In this document: piece after piece, positions 9,278 to 18,144 of the stretch
How positions within the stretch are numbered: the first letter of the stretch is position 1
Layout of the letters: the number at the start of each line of letters is the position of its first letter
Assembly (NCBI GenBank): GCA_041583495.1
Contig: JBFHFS010000030.1
Location: forward strand, 1 to 64,000
From: JBFHFS01 sp041583495
GTDB taxonomy: Bacteria; Bacteroidota; Bacteroidia; Bacteroidales; Marinilabiliaceae
Length of the DNA: 64,000 bases
Direction of reading: 5' to 3'
Position numbers and translations under genes: made by a program
The notes under the pieces: model-generated
What the model saw: only the letters and a program-made list of their open reading frames with translations
The model's database searches: none
Told to the model about the DNA's origin: nothing

Positions 9278-10112
9278 CCAAAGCATAAAAACCTTCATCA
9301 TCCAGGCGCTAAATGAGGACGTAGGAGATGGTGATCATTCCTCACAATCGTGCATTCCCGAAGAGGCTACCGGCAAAGTTCAGCTGTTGGTAAAGGAATC
9401 GGGTGTTTTGGCAGGCCAACGCATTGCATTCGAAGTGTTTCGTCATCTGCAGCCGGACATCAAGATTGTTCCGCTGTTAAAGGATGGTGATTCCATTGAG
9501 CCGGGGGATATTGCTTTTACCGTGGAGGGGAAAGTTTTGACCTTACTTAAGGCCGAGCGTCTGGCCTTAAATATTATGCAGCGCATGAGCGGGATTGCTA
9601 CACGGACCCGTGAATATGTGAAGCTGGTGGAGGGTTTGCATACGAAAATCCTGGACACCCGAAAAACAACCCCCGGCATGCGTCTTTTGGAAAAGGAGGC
9701 GGTAAAAACCGGAGGCGGAGAGAATCACCGAATGGGTCTTTACGACATGGTGATGCTTAAGGATAACCATGTTGACTTCGCCGGTGGCATTGAGAAGGCG
9801 ATCACAGCCACTCAACTTTATTTAAAGAAGATTGGGAAAGATCTTAAGATCGAGATTGAGGTGAGGAGTATGGAGGAGCTGCACGAGGTGTTAAGGACCG
9901 GGGGGGTTCACCGTATTATGCTGGATAATTTTGATCCAACCACAACCCGCGAAGCCGTGAAGTTGATCGATGGCCGGTACGAAACCGAATCATCGGGTGG
10001 CATCACCAAAGAAACCCTTCGCGACTATGCTGAGTGTGGGGTGGATTATATCTCGGTAGGCGCGCTCACCCACCATATTAAAAGCCTCGACATGAGTCTG
10101 AAAGCAATTTAA
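9270..10112 (+). CDS. nadC: Nicotinate-nucleotide pyrophosphorylase (carboxylating)
   Basis: Converts quinolinate and PRPP to nicotinate mononucleotide, CO2 and pyrophosphate in de novo NAD synthesis. The start is the ATG at 9270 overlapping the end of the DUF4783 gene; an upstream in-frame TTG at 9258 is less likely. It has 280 residues. Family motifs include NEDVGDGDHSS near the N-terminus, ERLALNIMQRMSGIAT, DTRKTTPGMR, the EKEAVKTGGGENHRMGLYD block with substrate-binding Lys, Arg and His, IEVEVRS, and SGGI with a C-terminal YISVGALTHH. nadA and nadB are not in the window. Confidence 0.97.
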   Translation: MIDQSIKTFIIQALNEDVGDGDHSSQSCIPEEATGKVQLLVKESGVLAGQRIAFEVFRHLQPDIKIVPLLKDGDSIEPGDIAFTVEGKVLTLLKAERLALNIMQRMSGIATRTREYVKLVEGLHTKILDTRKTTPGMRLLEKEAVKTGGGENHRMGLYDMVMLKDNHVDFAGGIEKAITATQLYLKKIGKDLKIEIEVRSMEELHEVLRTGGVHRIMLDNFDPTTTREAVKLIDGRYETESSGGITKETLRDYAECGVDYISVGALTHHIKSLDMSLKAI

Positions 10113-10120
10113 CAGAGCTT

Positions 10121-11335
10121 TTAGCTTGCTTTCAGGCGATGGAGGTTGGCTTTTTCAATTTTCTGGGTGGCAAAGTCCAGGCTGATGGTCATGTTTTTCA
10201 CCTTGTTGGACGGGGTGTCAAACATGGCATCCATCATAATGGTTTCGCATATTGAGCGTAAGCCTCTGGCGCCCAGCTTGAATTCTATGGCTTTGTCGAC
10301 GATGTAATCCAATACCTCGTTGTCGAACTCCAGGTTGGTGCCGTCTATCTCGAACAATTTTTTGTATTGTTTCACAATTGAGTTCTTAGGTTCTACCAGG
10401 ATTCTTCTCAGAATATCTCTATCGAGAGGATTGAGGAAGGTGAGTACTGGCAGGCGCCCGATGATTTCGGGTATTAATCCAAAGGCCTTTAAATCCTGGG
10501 GGGCCACATATTGGAGCAGGTTGTGTACATCTATTTGCTCCTTGGTTTTGCTGGCCGAATAGCCAACCACCTTGGTGTTAAGTCGTTGGGCGATTTTCCG
10601 TTCTATTCCGTCGAAAGCGCCGCCGCAAATAAACAATATGTTCTTGGTATCTACGGGAATCATCTTCTGGTCGGGGTGTTTACGTCCTCCCTGTGGTGGA
10701 ACGTTAACCACCGATCCTTCGAGCAGTTTCAAAAGTCCTTGTTGTACGCCTTCGCCGGAGACATCTCTGGTAATGGAGGGGTTGTCGCTTTTGCGGGCGA
10801 TCTTGTCTAATTCATCAATAAAAACAATTCCCTTTTCGGCGGCCTCCACGTTGTAATCGGCAACCTGCAGCAAACGTGTCAGGATGCTTTCAATGTCTTC
10901 ACCCACGTAACCGGCCTCGGTAAGTACCGTGGCATCCACGATGGTAAAAGGAACGTGCAACATTCGGGCAATGGTTCGGGCCAACAGGGTTTTTCCGGTT
11001 CCTGTTTCACCCACCAGGATGATGTTCGACTTTTCAATCTCGACCTCGTCGCCCTGGTCTTTTTGCATCAATCGTTTATAATGGTTGTAAACCGATACCG
11101 AAAGATATTTTTTGGCCTCGTTTTGTCCAATGACGTACTGATCAAGAAAAGCTTTTATTTCGTAGGGTTTCAACAGCTGAATGGTGTTGACATCAAAAGA
11201 ATTTTTCTTTTTTTGTTCCTCCTCCAGGATGGCGTGAGCTTGTTCAATACAGCTGTCGCAAATATGCCCCGAAACGCCTGCAATCAACAAATTGGTGTCT
11301 TTTCTGTTTTTTCCGCAAAATGAGCATTTATCCAT
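10121..11335 (-). CDS. clpX: ClpX, ATPase subunit of ClpXP protease
   Basis: AAA+ unfoldase that delivers substrates to ClpP; 404 residues. The N-terminal zinc domain has C4/C7/C26/C29 (CSFC ... CDSC). Walker A is GETGTGKT (109-116), Walker B is IVFIDELDKIA (170-180), and the C-terminal sensor-2 region has GARGLRSI. It lies downstream of clpP in the tig-clpP-clpX block, with a 100-base spacer holding a hairpin and an AAAGAGGT ribosome-binding site 9 bases before the start. nadC converges on it with an 8-base gap. Confidence 0.98.
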   Translation of the reverse strand: MDKCSFCGKNRKDTNLLIAGVSGHICDSCIEQAHAILEEEQKKKNSFDVNTIQLLKPYEIKAFLDQYVIGQNEAKKYLSVSVYNHYKRLMQKDQGDEVEIEKSNIILVGETGTGKTLLARTIARMLHVPFTIVDATVLTEAGYVGEDIESILTRLLQVADYNVEAAEKGIVFIDELDKIARKSDNPSITRDVSGEGVQQGLLKLLEGSVVNVPPQGGRKHPDQKMIPVDTKNILFICGGAFDGIERKIAQRLNTKVVGYSASKTKEQIDVHNLLQYVAPQDLKAFGLIPEIIGRLPVLTFLNPLDRDILRRILVEPKNSIVKQYKKLFEIDGTNLEFDNEVLDYIVDKAIEFKLGARGLRSICETIMMDAMFDTPSNKVKNMTISLDFATQKIEKANLHRLKAS

Positions 11336-11374
11336 AACAAACTACCTCTTTAATCTTCTCAAATGAATAATAAA

Positions 11375-11413
11375 GAAATGCTGAAAATGCCCTTATGGCA
11401 AATCCAGCATTTC
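11375..11413 (-). other. Hairpin between clpP and clpX
   Basis: Nine-base arms GAAATGCTG / CAGCATTTC (11375-11383 and 11405-11413) enclose an inner TGCC...GGCA stem. No T-run of terminator quality follows on the minus strand. It may act as a processing or partial-termination element that sets the clpP to clpX ratio. Confidence 0.5.
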
Positions 11414-11435
11414 ACTCTAAATATATATTGACCAA

Positions 11436-12116
11436 TTACTTATTGTTGTTACGTGTAAGCACTTCGTCAATCATTCCGTAAGCTTTTGCCTCTTCTGCCG
11501 TCATCCAGAAGTCTCTGTCAGAGTCTTTTTCCACTTTTTTATAGGTGTTGCCACTGTGTTCGGCAATAATATTATAGAGCTCTTTCTTCAGTTTTTGGAT
11601 CTCCCGCGCTGTAATCTCGATGTCGGAAGCCTGGCCTTGTGCTCCACCCATAGGCTGATGAATCATCACCCTGGAGTGTTTAAGCGCAGACCTTTTTCCT
11701 TTGGTTCCGGCGGTGAGCAAAACGGCCCCCATAGAGGCTGCCATACCTGTACAGATGGTGGATATGTCGGATGAGATAAACTGCATCGTGTCATAAATTC
11801 CCAATCCTGCATGCACCGACCCACCCGGGGTGTTGAAATAGATGGAGATATCCTTTGAGGGATCTGCCGACTCCAGGTAAAGCAGCTGAGCCTGAATAAT
11901 ATTGGCGACATAATCGTCGATGGGCAGACCCAAAAAGATGATGCGGTCCATCATTAACCGGGAGAATACGTCCATCGAAGCCACATTTAACTGCCGCTCC
12001 TCAATAATCGTTGGGGAGATGTAGCTGCTGCTGATCGAGGTGTATTTGTCGAGTACTAAACTGTTAATACCCATGTGCCCGGTGGCATATTTTCGAAAAT
12101 CTTTTGGATCAATCAT
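11436..12116 (-). CDS. clpP: ClpP, proteolytic subunit of ClpXP
   Basis: Serine protease forming the ClpXP/ClpAP chamber; 226 residues. The catalytic Ser is in GMAASMG (Ser128) and the His in MIHQPMGG (His153); an Asp in the C-terminal third, near KDSDRDFWM, completes the triad. The N-terminus is about 25-30 residues longer than E. coli mature ClpP, consistent with a propeptide. It lies between tig and clpX, the common arrangement. The start codon is preceded by AACAAGG. Confidence 0.97.
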   Translation of the reverse strand: MIDPKDFRKYATGHMGINSLVLDKYTSISSSYISPTIIEERQLNVASMDVFSRLMMDRIIFLGLPIDDYVANIIQAQLLYLESADPSKDISIYFNTPGGSVHAGLGIYDTMQFISSDISTICTGMAASMGAVLLTAGTKGKRSALKHSRVMIHQPMGGAQGQASDIEITAREIQKLKKELYNIIAEHSGNTYKKVEKDSDRDFWMTAEEAKAYGMIDEVLTRNNNK

Positions 12117-12190
12117 AACCTTGTTTTTTCTATTTTAGAATCTACTAAGTTAATAAAAATTGTTGGAGTCGGCAGGCTTTTGCAATGAGG

Positions 12191-13552
12191 TTATTCTTCT
12201 TCGAAAAGGGTATTGAACTCTTCGCGCGAAACCTCTTTAGTCTCCAGCTTGATGGCTTCTTTGATAAATGCCATTACCTTATCGTTGATCGCTCCCTCGG
12301 CATAGGTGCGTTGTTGATCTTCTTTTTGAAGCATGTCAGCCACGTAATTGTCGAGGTAATCGTCGGGGATGCTGTTCAGTCCATACTGCATAAACTGCAT
12401 GCGCGCCGATTTTTTGGCAAAATTAACCACTTCTTCATTTTCAATCTTCAGGTCATTTGACTTGACGATCTCATTACGAATCAATTGCCATTTTAAGTCG
12501 TCGAGAAATCGGGGCATTTCTTTCTCAATTTGCTCGTCGGTAACTTGTTCCTCGTTTTGATTGGTTGCTTTCAGCCAACGCTTGAGAAACTCCTCAGGCA
12601 GAGCCACTTCCAGCTTCTCCATGAGTTTCTTTTTGGCATCGATGGAGAACTTATAATCCGATTCCATTTGATGGGTGCGTTCGAGGTCTTCTTTTACCTT
12701 GTTGTTAAATTCCTCCTCGTTATTTACCACTCCCGGGCCAAAAAGCTGGTCGAACAGTTCCTGGTTCAGTTCGGGATCGATATATTCAGTGATTTCCTGG
12801 ATGGAGAAAGAGAAGTTGCCGGTCACTTCCTCGGCCTGCTCTTTGGTGATCTTCAACAGGTAAGACAGTTCGGTTTCGTTGGGGAAGGCAGTTTTTGGAT
12901 CAACGGTCACCACATCGCCCACCTTGGCACCGATAAAGAGGGCCTTCACCTTTTCGTCTTTCAGCACGGCCAGCGACAGCATGGAGTCCTTGGCGGTGAT
13001 GCCACCGTCCAATGCCTTGCCGTCTTTGTCGAGTTGGGTGAATTCACCCTTGAGGATGCTGTTTTCTCCAGCCTCTTCGCGTGGTTCGGTTTTGCCAAAT
13101 CGGCTGGTTAAATTTTTCTTATAACCATCCATCATGTCGTCGGTAATGTCGATCTGATAGTAGGTAATTTTTTCGCGTTTGGTTAACTTAACTTCCAGCT
13201 CGGGAGCCAGGGCCACATCAAAGGCGAATTCAAAATCGTTGGATTTGTCAAAGTCGATGGTTTTTTGCGACTCCGAAGGCAACGGCTCTCCCAGTATATT
13301 CAACTCATTCTCGGTGATGAATTTGGAGAGGTTCTCTGAAACCAGCTTGTTGATTTCGTCAACCAGAACAGCTTTACCATACATCTGCTTAACCAGGCCA
13401 GCGGGAACCTTTCCAGGTCTGAACCCGGGCATATTAACTTTTTTACGATAGTCCTTCAGGACTGTATTTACCCTTGACTCGTAGTCATCATTCTGGATAG
13501 AAAGCCGGATTACGGCATTCAAATCATCGAGTTGTTCCTTTGCTATATTCAT
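12191..13552 (-). CDS. tig: Trigger factor, ribosome-associated chaperone
   Basis: Ribosome-bound chaperone, 453 residues from the ATG at 13552 (MNIAKEQLDDLNAVIR), which matches the family N-terminus; a longer frame from 13585 is possible. The ribosome-docking signature GFRPGKVPAGLVKQMYG lies in the N-terminal domain. The middle, PPIase-like domain is divergent, as is common in this phylum, and the C-terminal region is helical and acidic. It is the first gene of the tig-clpP-clpX block, with a consensus promoter about 90 bases upstream. Confidence 0.95.
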   Translation of the reverse strand: MNIAKEQLDDLNAVIRLSIQNDDYESRVNTVLKDYRKKVNMPGFRPGKVPAGLVKQMYGKAVLVDEINKLVSENLSKFITENELNILGEPLPSESQKTIDFDKSNDFEFAFDVALAPELEVKLTKREKITYYQIDITDDMMDGYKKNLTSRFGKTEPREEAGENSILKGEFTQLDKDGKALDGGITAKDSMLSLAVLKDEKVKALFIGAKVGDVVTVDPKTAFPNETELSYLLKITKEQAEEVTGNFSFSIQEITEYIDPELNQELFDQLFGPGVVNNEEEFNNKVKEDLERTHQMESDYKFSIDAKKKLMEKLEVALPEEFLKRWLKATNQNEEQVTDEQIEKEMPRFLDDLKWQLIRNEIVKSNDLKIENEEVVNFAKKSARMQFMQYGLNSIPDDYLDNYVADMLQKEDQQRTYAEGAINDKVMAFIKEAIKLETKEVSREEFNTLFEEE

Positions 13553-13644
13553 GTGTGATTGGTTTGTTGCCTCTTTCGTTATCATAGGAAACGACTAATG
13601 AGAGGGCATGATCGGTTCAAAATTACTTTGTGTAAAAACGACTG

Positions 13645-13676
13645 CAAAGATAATGAAGGGATTACAACCTGCCAAA
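13645..13676 (-). promoter_or_regulatory. Promoter of the tig-clpP-clpX block
   Basis: On the minus strand TTTG (13676-13673), 20 bases, then TATCTTTG (13652-13645): a full match to the -33/-7 consensus. The leader to the tig ATG at 13552 would be about 85 bases. Confidence 0.6.
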
Positions 13677-13724
13677 CAGATATATAAGAACTGTTTCAGG
13701 ACGGGTGGTAATGCCTTCGGGGTA

Positions 13725-13740
13725 TTAATGCCGGCATTAA
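13725..13740. repeat. Perfect 16-base palindrome
   Basis: TTAATGCCGGCATTAA reads the same on both strands and lies between the tig promoter and the tRNA-Leu terminator. With no loop it is a better operator candidate than a terminator, but no regulator can be assigned. Confidence 0.5.
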
Positions 13741-13788
13741 AAAAACCGCCTCAACCCGACTATCATTGTCAGCGAAGGCGGTTTTTTT
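13741..13788 (-). terminator. Intrinsic terminator after tRNA-Leu
   Basis: Arms AAAAACCGCCT (13741-13751) and AGGCGGTTTTT (13776-13786) flank a 24-base loop, with A/T runs on both sides. It sits just past the 3' end of the minus-strand tRNA and could work in both directions. Confidence 0.65.
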
Positions 13789-13792
13789 CAAG

Positions 13793-13874
13793 TGCGGACG
13801 AAGGGACTCGAACCCCCACGCCTCTCGGCACCAGATCCTAAGTCTGGCGCGGCTACCAATTACGCCACGTCCGC
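13793..13874 (-). tRNA. tRNA-Leu (UAG anticodon)
   Basis: The minus strand folds as a complete class II tRNA: acceptor stem GCGGACG / CGTCCGC with discriminator A, anticodon stem CCAGA/TCTGG with loop CTTAGGA (anticodon TAG), a long variable arm, and a T-arm with GGTTCGAGTCC. The 3' CCA is not encoded. Length is 82 bases. Confidence 0.95.
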
Positions 13875-13889
13875 TTTTTTTTAGCGCTG

Positions 13890-13920
13890 CAAAGAACGAC
13901 ATTTTTTGAAAAACTTCCAA
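13890..13920 (-). promoter_or_regulatory. Probable promoter of tRNA-Leu
   Basis: TTG (13920-13918), 20 bases, then GTTCTTTG (13897-13890), one mismatch from TAnnTTTG, about 16 bases before the tRNA 5' end. Confidence 0.35.
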
Positions 13921-13945
13921 TTCTTTGCGAAAAAAAACTTCAACA

Positions 13946-14719
13946 CTATTTTTCCAGGTTGCCGGAGGGGCTGAATCGCCGTTTGCGGAGTTCAAAATCA
14001 TCCCCCAGATAAACTCTTCTCACATCGGGGTCTTCGGACAGTTCTTCGGCAGTTCCGGACTTTAATATTTTTCCTTCAAATAATAAATAGGCCCGGTCGG
14101 TGATGGAAAGTGTTTCGTGCACGTTGTGATCGGTGATGAGGATGCCGATATTTTTATATTTCAGGCGGGCCACAATCTCCTGTATGTCGCGAACAGCAAT
14201 GGGATCAACACCGGCAAAGGGTTCATCCAGCAGAATAAACCGGGGATTGATGGCCAGAGCCCTGGCAATTTCCGTTCGGCGGCGTTCGCCTCCCGAGAGC
14301 TGGATGCCCAGGCTTTTTCGAATGTGGCTGAGACCGAATTCTTTGATCAACTCTTCCAGCCGATCCTTTTGGTAGGCTTTATCAAAATTGGTCATCTCCA
14401 ACACGGCTTTTATGTTGTCTTCCACACTTAACGCCCTGAAGACACTTGCCTCCTGCGCCAGATAGCCGATTCCTTTTTGTGCCCTCCGATAGACCGGGTC
14501 GCCCGTAATTTTGTCCTCGTTTAAATATATTTCACCGCCATTGGGGGTTATCAGACCCACCATCATATAAAAGGTGGTGGTTTTGCCGGCCCCGTTGGGT
14601 CCCAATAGCCCCACAATCTCGCCCTGCCTCACCTCTACCGAAACGCCCTTGACTACGGTGCGGTTTCGGTAGCGCTTCACCAACTGGTGGGTATGTAGCT
14701 TTAAAGAAGTGTTTTCCAT
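13946..14719 (-). CDS. lptB: LPS export ABC transporter ATPase LptB
   Basis: Cytoplasmic ATPase of the Lpt machine that moves lipopolysaccharide from the inner membrane to the cell surface. It has 257 residues with Walker A GPNGAGKTT (40-48), signature LSGGERRR, Walker B ILLDEPFAGVDP and the switch His in ITDHNVHET. The GVDPIAVRDIQ segment after Walker B is characteristic of LptB. It lies 53 bases downstream of tatC on the same strand. Other lpt genes are not in the window. Confidence 0.95.
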   Translation of the reverse strand: MENTSLKLHTHQLVKRYRNRTVVKGVSVEVRQGEIVGLLGPNGAGKTTTFYMMVGLITPNGGEIYLNEDKITGDPVYRRAQKGIGYLAQEASVFRALSVEDNIKAVLEMTNFDKAYQKDRLEELIKEFGLSHIRKSLGIQLSGGERRRTEIARALAINPRFILLDEPFAGVDPIAVRDIQEIVARLKYKNIGILITDHNVHETLSITDRAYLLFEGKILKSGTAEELSEDPDVRRVYLGDDFELRKRRFSPSGNLEK

Positions 14720-14772
14720 TTAAGTATTAATAACGAACCTCAACAATAACGTGGCACCGATAAAAAAATGGT

Positions 14773-15606
14773 TTATTCGGTTGTCCCATATTCGGCTGCG
14801 TCCCTCTTTCTTTTGTTCTTTTCAACACGAACTGCAATAACTATGCCTGCTTCATAGAGTAAGATCAAAGGCATGCAAACCATCACCTGGCTGATGACAT
14901 CGGGGGGGGTAATGATGGCCGCCACCAATAAGCTGGCCACGATGGAGTGTTTTCGGTATTTCCTCAAAAATTCCGCGGATACCAGTCCCACTTTACTTAA
15001 AAAGTAAATGAAAATGGGTAACTCAAACAATACCCCGCTGGCCAGAACGATGGAAGCCACTGTAGAGATATAGGAGCTCAGATTGACTATATTCTCAACT
15101 TTCTCACTTACCTGATAGTTTCCTAAAAAATGTACCGAAAGAGGACAAATAATATAGTAGGCAAACAAAATCCCCATGGTAAACAGGGTGGAAGCGAAAA
15201 AAATAGCTCCTTTACTGTGCTCAATCTCCTGCCGGTACAAGGCCGGCCTTACAAACCGCCAGAATTCCCAAAAGATGAAGGGGAAAGCCGCCACAATACC
15301 CGCCAGAAAGGCGATCCATAAGTGGGTGGTGAATTGTCCCGACATATTTATGTTTTGGAACTTAAGTTGCACCTGATTGATACAGAGGGAAGGCATGTCA
15401 ACATTTTTCGACAACCTGCAGAGCAGCTCATTGGTGAAAAAGTCAGGATTGCTGGGCCCTAGCAGGATTACATCAAACAGAATGTGTTTGAAAACAAAGG
15501 CCAATATGGCAAACACAAAGACGTACAGAAAGGAGCGCACAAGGTGCCACCGTAATTCTTCCAGATGTTCCAGAAAGGACATCTCGGTTTTGGTTTTGTC
15601 AGTCAT
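14773..15606 (-). CDS. tatC: Twin-arginine translocase subunit TatC
   Basis: Integral membrane receptor of the Tat export pathway. From the ATG at 15606 (MTDKTKTEMSFLEHLEELRW) it has 277 residues; a longer frame starting at 15660 is unlikely. The family N-terminal FLEHLEELRWHLVRS motif and six hydrophobic segments are present, with FxFWEFWRFVRPALY in the second cytoplasmic region. The second periplasmic loop is long, as in other Bacteroidota. tatA is not adjacent. A Tat-type substrate is encoded at 43411, and a Tat-like motif occurs inside the DoxX fusion at 58165. Confidence 0.95.
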   Translation of the reverse strand: MTDKTKTEMSFLEHLEELRWHLVRSFLYVFVFAILAFVFKHILFDVILLGPSNPDFFTNELLCRLSKNVDMPSLCINQVQLKFQNINMSGQFTTHLWIAFLAGIVAAFPFIFWEFWRFVRPALYRQEIEHSKGAIFFASTLFTMGILFAYYIICPLSVHFLGNYQVSEKVENIVNLSSYISTVASIVLASGVLFELPIFIYFLSKVGLVSAEFLRKYRKHSIVASLLVAAIITPPDVISQVMVCMPLILLYEAGIVIAVRVEKNKRKRDAAEYGTTE

Positions 15607-15638
15607 AATTAAGTTGCAGCTTACCGGTAAACATTGTG

Positions 15639-15646
15639 CGAAGATA
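15639..15646 (-). promoter_or_regulatory. -7-like box upstream of tatC
   Basis: TATCTTCG on the minus strand, one base off TAnnTTTG and 32 bases before the tatC ATG. No well-spaced TTG is visible. Confidence 0.3.
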
Positions 15647-15759
15647 AAAACACTTAGCAAATATGTTGGGATTCCTCACGGATTTTTATACCTTCATGAA
15701 GCCGATTGTTCCACTAAGCCGTGAAATTTCGGTTTTTTTGTGCACGAAGATTAATAGGA

Positions 15760-15792
15760 TTTGGGATTATTCGCTATATTCGACTAAATTTG
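15760..15792 (+). promoter_or_regulatory. Possible recQ promoter
   Basis: TTTG (15760-15763), 21 bases, then TAAATTTG (15785-15792). It fits the consensus, but the leader to the recQ ATG would be about 125 bases. Confidence 0.4.
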
Positions 15793-15923
15793 TTTGTTTC
15801 GCTAGTTTCAAAGGAAATGCAAATGAGCTGTTTTAGGATCTGAGTGAGTGTTTTTTGAGCTTCGGGGATGTTATTTTAGGCTGTTTGTGAATACATATAA
15901 ATAGAAAGATAGCTGGTATTATT

Positions 15924-18104
15924 ATGACAAAACATGTCGACCTAACTAGTCATTTGAAAAGATATTTTGGGTTTGATACCTTTAAGGGGAATCAGGAGGA
16001 TATTATTAAAAATGTGTTGGATGGCAAAGACACCTTTGTTTTAATGCCCACGGGGGGAGGTAAATCTCTTTGTTATCAGCTGCCATCACTGATTCTCAAT
16101 GGGACGGCCATTGTTATTTCGCCGCTTATCGCTCTGATGAAAAACCAGGTAGATGCCATGCGTACCTTTAGTGAGGATGATGGCATCGCTCATTTTTTAA
16201 ACTCTTCCCTTACCAAAGCGGCCATCCAGAATGTCAAAGACGATGTGATATCCGGCAAAACCAAATTGCTGTATGTGGCTCCGGAGTCCCTGACAAAGGA
16301 AGAGAATATTCAGTTTTTAAAACAAGTACCCATTTCGTTCTATGCTGTTGACGAAGCCCACTGTATCTCCGAGTGGGGTCATGATTTCAGACCTGAATAT
16401 CGCCGAATTAAGCCCATCATCTCCGAGATCGGAGAGGCTCCCGTTATTGCCCTAACGGCAACGGCAACGCCCAAGGTGCAGCATGATATTCAAAAAAACC
16501 TGGGGATGCTTGACGCCTGTGTTTTCAAGTCGTCGTTTAATCGTCCCAATCTGTTTTACGAGATACATCCCAAGATTGATGCTACACGGGAAATCATAAA
16601 ATTACTCAAGGCCTACGAGGGAAAATCGACTATTATTTATTGTCTTAGCCGCAAGAAAGTTGAGGAGCTCGCAGAGAATCTTCAGGTGAATGGAATAAAA
16701 GCCTTGCCCTACCATGCCGGGATGGATGCCGCCACCCGGTCGGGTAATCAGGATAAATTTCTAATGGAAGAGGTGGATGTGATTGTAGCCACCATTGCCT
16801 TTGGAATGGGTATCGATAAGCCGGATGTCAGAATGGTTATTCATTATGACATCCCCAAGAGCCTTGAAGGCTATTACCAGGAAACAGGTCGTGCCGGAAG
16901 GGATGGAGGCGAAGGCCGATGCGTGACCTTTTACAGCTATAAAGACATTCAAAAACTCGAGAAATTTATGCAGGGGAAACCCCTTGCTGAGCAGGAGATT
17001 GGCAAACAACTGTTACTTGAAACGGTGGCCTATGCCGAAACCTCCTTATGCCGTCGTAAGGTGTTGTTGCACTATTTTGGGGAGACCTATACCGACGAGA
17101 GCTGCGATGCCTGTGATAATTGTCTCCATCCCAAGGAAGAGTTCGAAGGACAATCCTATATTTTGCAGTTGCTTGAAGCGGTTTCGGAGTTGAAGGAACG
17201 GTTCAAAACGGAACATGTTATAGATGTTCTGACGGGTGTAAAAACCAGTATGGTGAAGTCGTACGGACATGATGAACTGGAAATTTTTGGATCGGGAGAT
17301 GAGGCGGATGAGAAACTATGGCATGCCGTGGCCCGCCAGTCGCTTGTCTCGGGTTTTATTACCAAAGACATAGAGAATTACGGGTTGTTAAAGATGACCG
17401 AGAAGGGGCATCAATATCTTGCCAATCCCTACAGTATTAGTCTAACACGCAACCATGATTATGGAGAGCTGGAGGAGGATACCAAGGCCGCAGGAGGCAC
17501 CGCCGCCGCTGATACTGAATTGTTCACAATGCTTAAAGATCTGCGCAAACAAATTGCCAGGAAAAAAAACCTACCGCCCTTTGTGATCTTTCAGGATCCA
17601 TCTCTAGAAGCCATGGCCACCTATTACCCTGTGAGCCGCGAAGAGCTGCAAAACATGCCCGGGGTTGGAGCCGGAAAGGCTGCCCGGTTTGGAAAAGAGT
17701 TTATCGAGCTCATCAAAAAACATGTAGAGGCCAATGAAATAGAGAGGCCTATCGACATGGTGGTTAAATCGGTGGCCAACAAAAGTAAAATGAAGATTTC
17801 CATCATTCAGAATATCGACCGTAAGGTGCCTCTGGAGGATATTGCCGAATCCAAGGGGATAGAGATAAGGGATTTGCTAAAAGAGTTGGAATCCATAGTC
17901 TATTCTGGTACCCGTGTTAACATCGACTACCACATCGATCAGGTGATGGATGAAGAGCATCGCGACGATATCTTTTTCTACTTTAAAGAGGATGCCGAAT
18001 CTGATGATATCACCACGGCACTTAACGAATTGGGCGAAGACGAATACTCTGAAGATGAGATCCGTATGGTGCGCATCAAGTTCATTTCCGAAGTGGGTAA
18101 TTAA
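15924..18104 (+). CDS. recQ: ATP-dependent DNA helicase RecQ
   Basis: 3'-5' DNA helicase of recombination and fork repair; 726 residues, longer than E. coli RecQ (about 610) but usual in Bacteroidota. Motif I is TGGGKSLCYQLP (43-54) and motif II DEAH (143-146); motif VI includes QETGRAGRDG. A zinc-binding Cys cluster (CRRKVLLHYFG ... CDACDNC) precedes the winged-helix RQC domain. The HRDC domain is near 525-600 (LFTMLKDLRKQIARKKNLPPFVIFQD). The last 120 residues form an extra acidic C-terminal domain. Confidence 0.96.
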   Translation: MTKHVDLTSHLKRYFGFDTFKGNQEDIIKNVLDGKDTFVLMPTGGGKSLCYQLPSLILNGTAIVISPLIALMKNQVDAMRTFSEDDGIAHFLNSSLTKAAIQNVKDDVISGKTKLLYVAPESLTKEENIQFLKQVPISFYAVDEAHCISEWGHDFRPEYRRIKPIISEIGEAPVIALTATATPKVQHDIQKNLGMLDACVFKSSFNRPNLFYEIHPKIDATREIIKLLKAYEGKSTIIYCLSRKKVEELAENLQVNGIKALPYHAGMDAATRSGNQDKFLMEEVDVIVATIAFGMGIDKPDVRMVIHYDIPKSLEGYYQETGRAGRDGGEGRCVTFYSYKDIQKLEKFMQGKPLAEQEIGKQLLLETVAYAETSLCRRKVLLHYFGETYTDESCDACDNCLHPKEEFEGQSYILQLLEAVSELKERFKTEHVIDVLTGVKTSMVKSYGHDELEIFGSGDEADEKLWHAVARQSLVSGFITKDIENYGLLKMTEKGHQYLANPYSISLTRNHDYGELEEDTKAAGGTAAADTELFTMLKDLRKQIARKKNLPPFVIFQDPSLEAMATYYPVSREELQNMPGVGAGKAARFGKEFIELIKKHVEANEIERPIDMVVKSVANKSKMKISIIQNIDRKVPLEDIAESKGIEIRDLLKELESIVYSGTRVNIDYHIDQVMDEEHRDDIFFYFKEDAESDDITTALNELGEDEYSEDEIRMVRIKFISEVGN

Positions 18105-18144
18105 TCCGGTTTTGATCGGTTGAGAGCGAGTTGCTCATCAGGAG

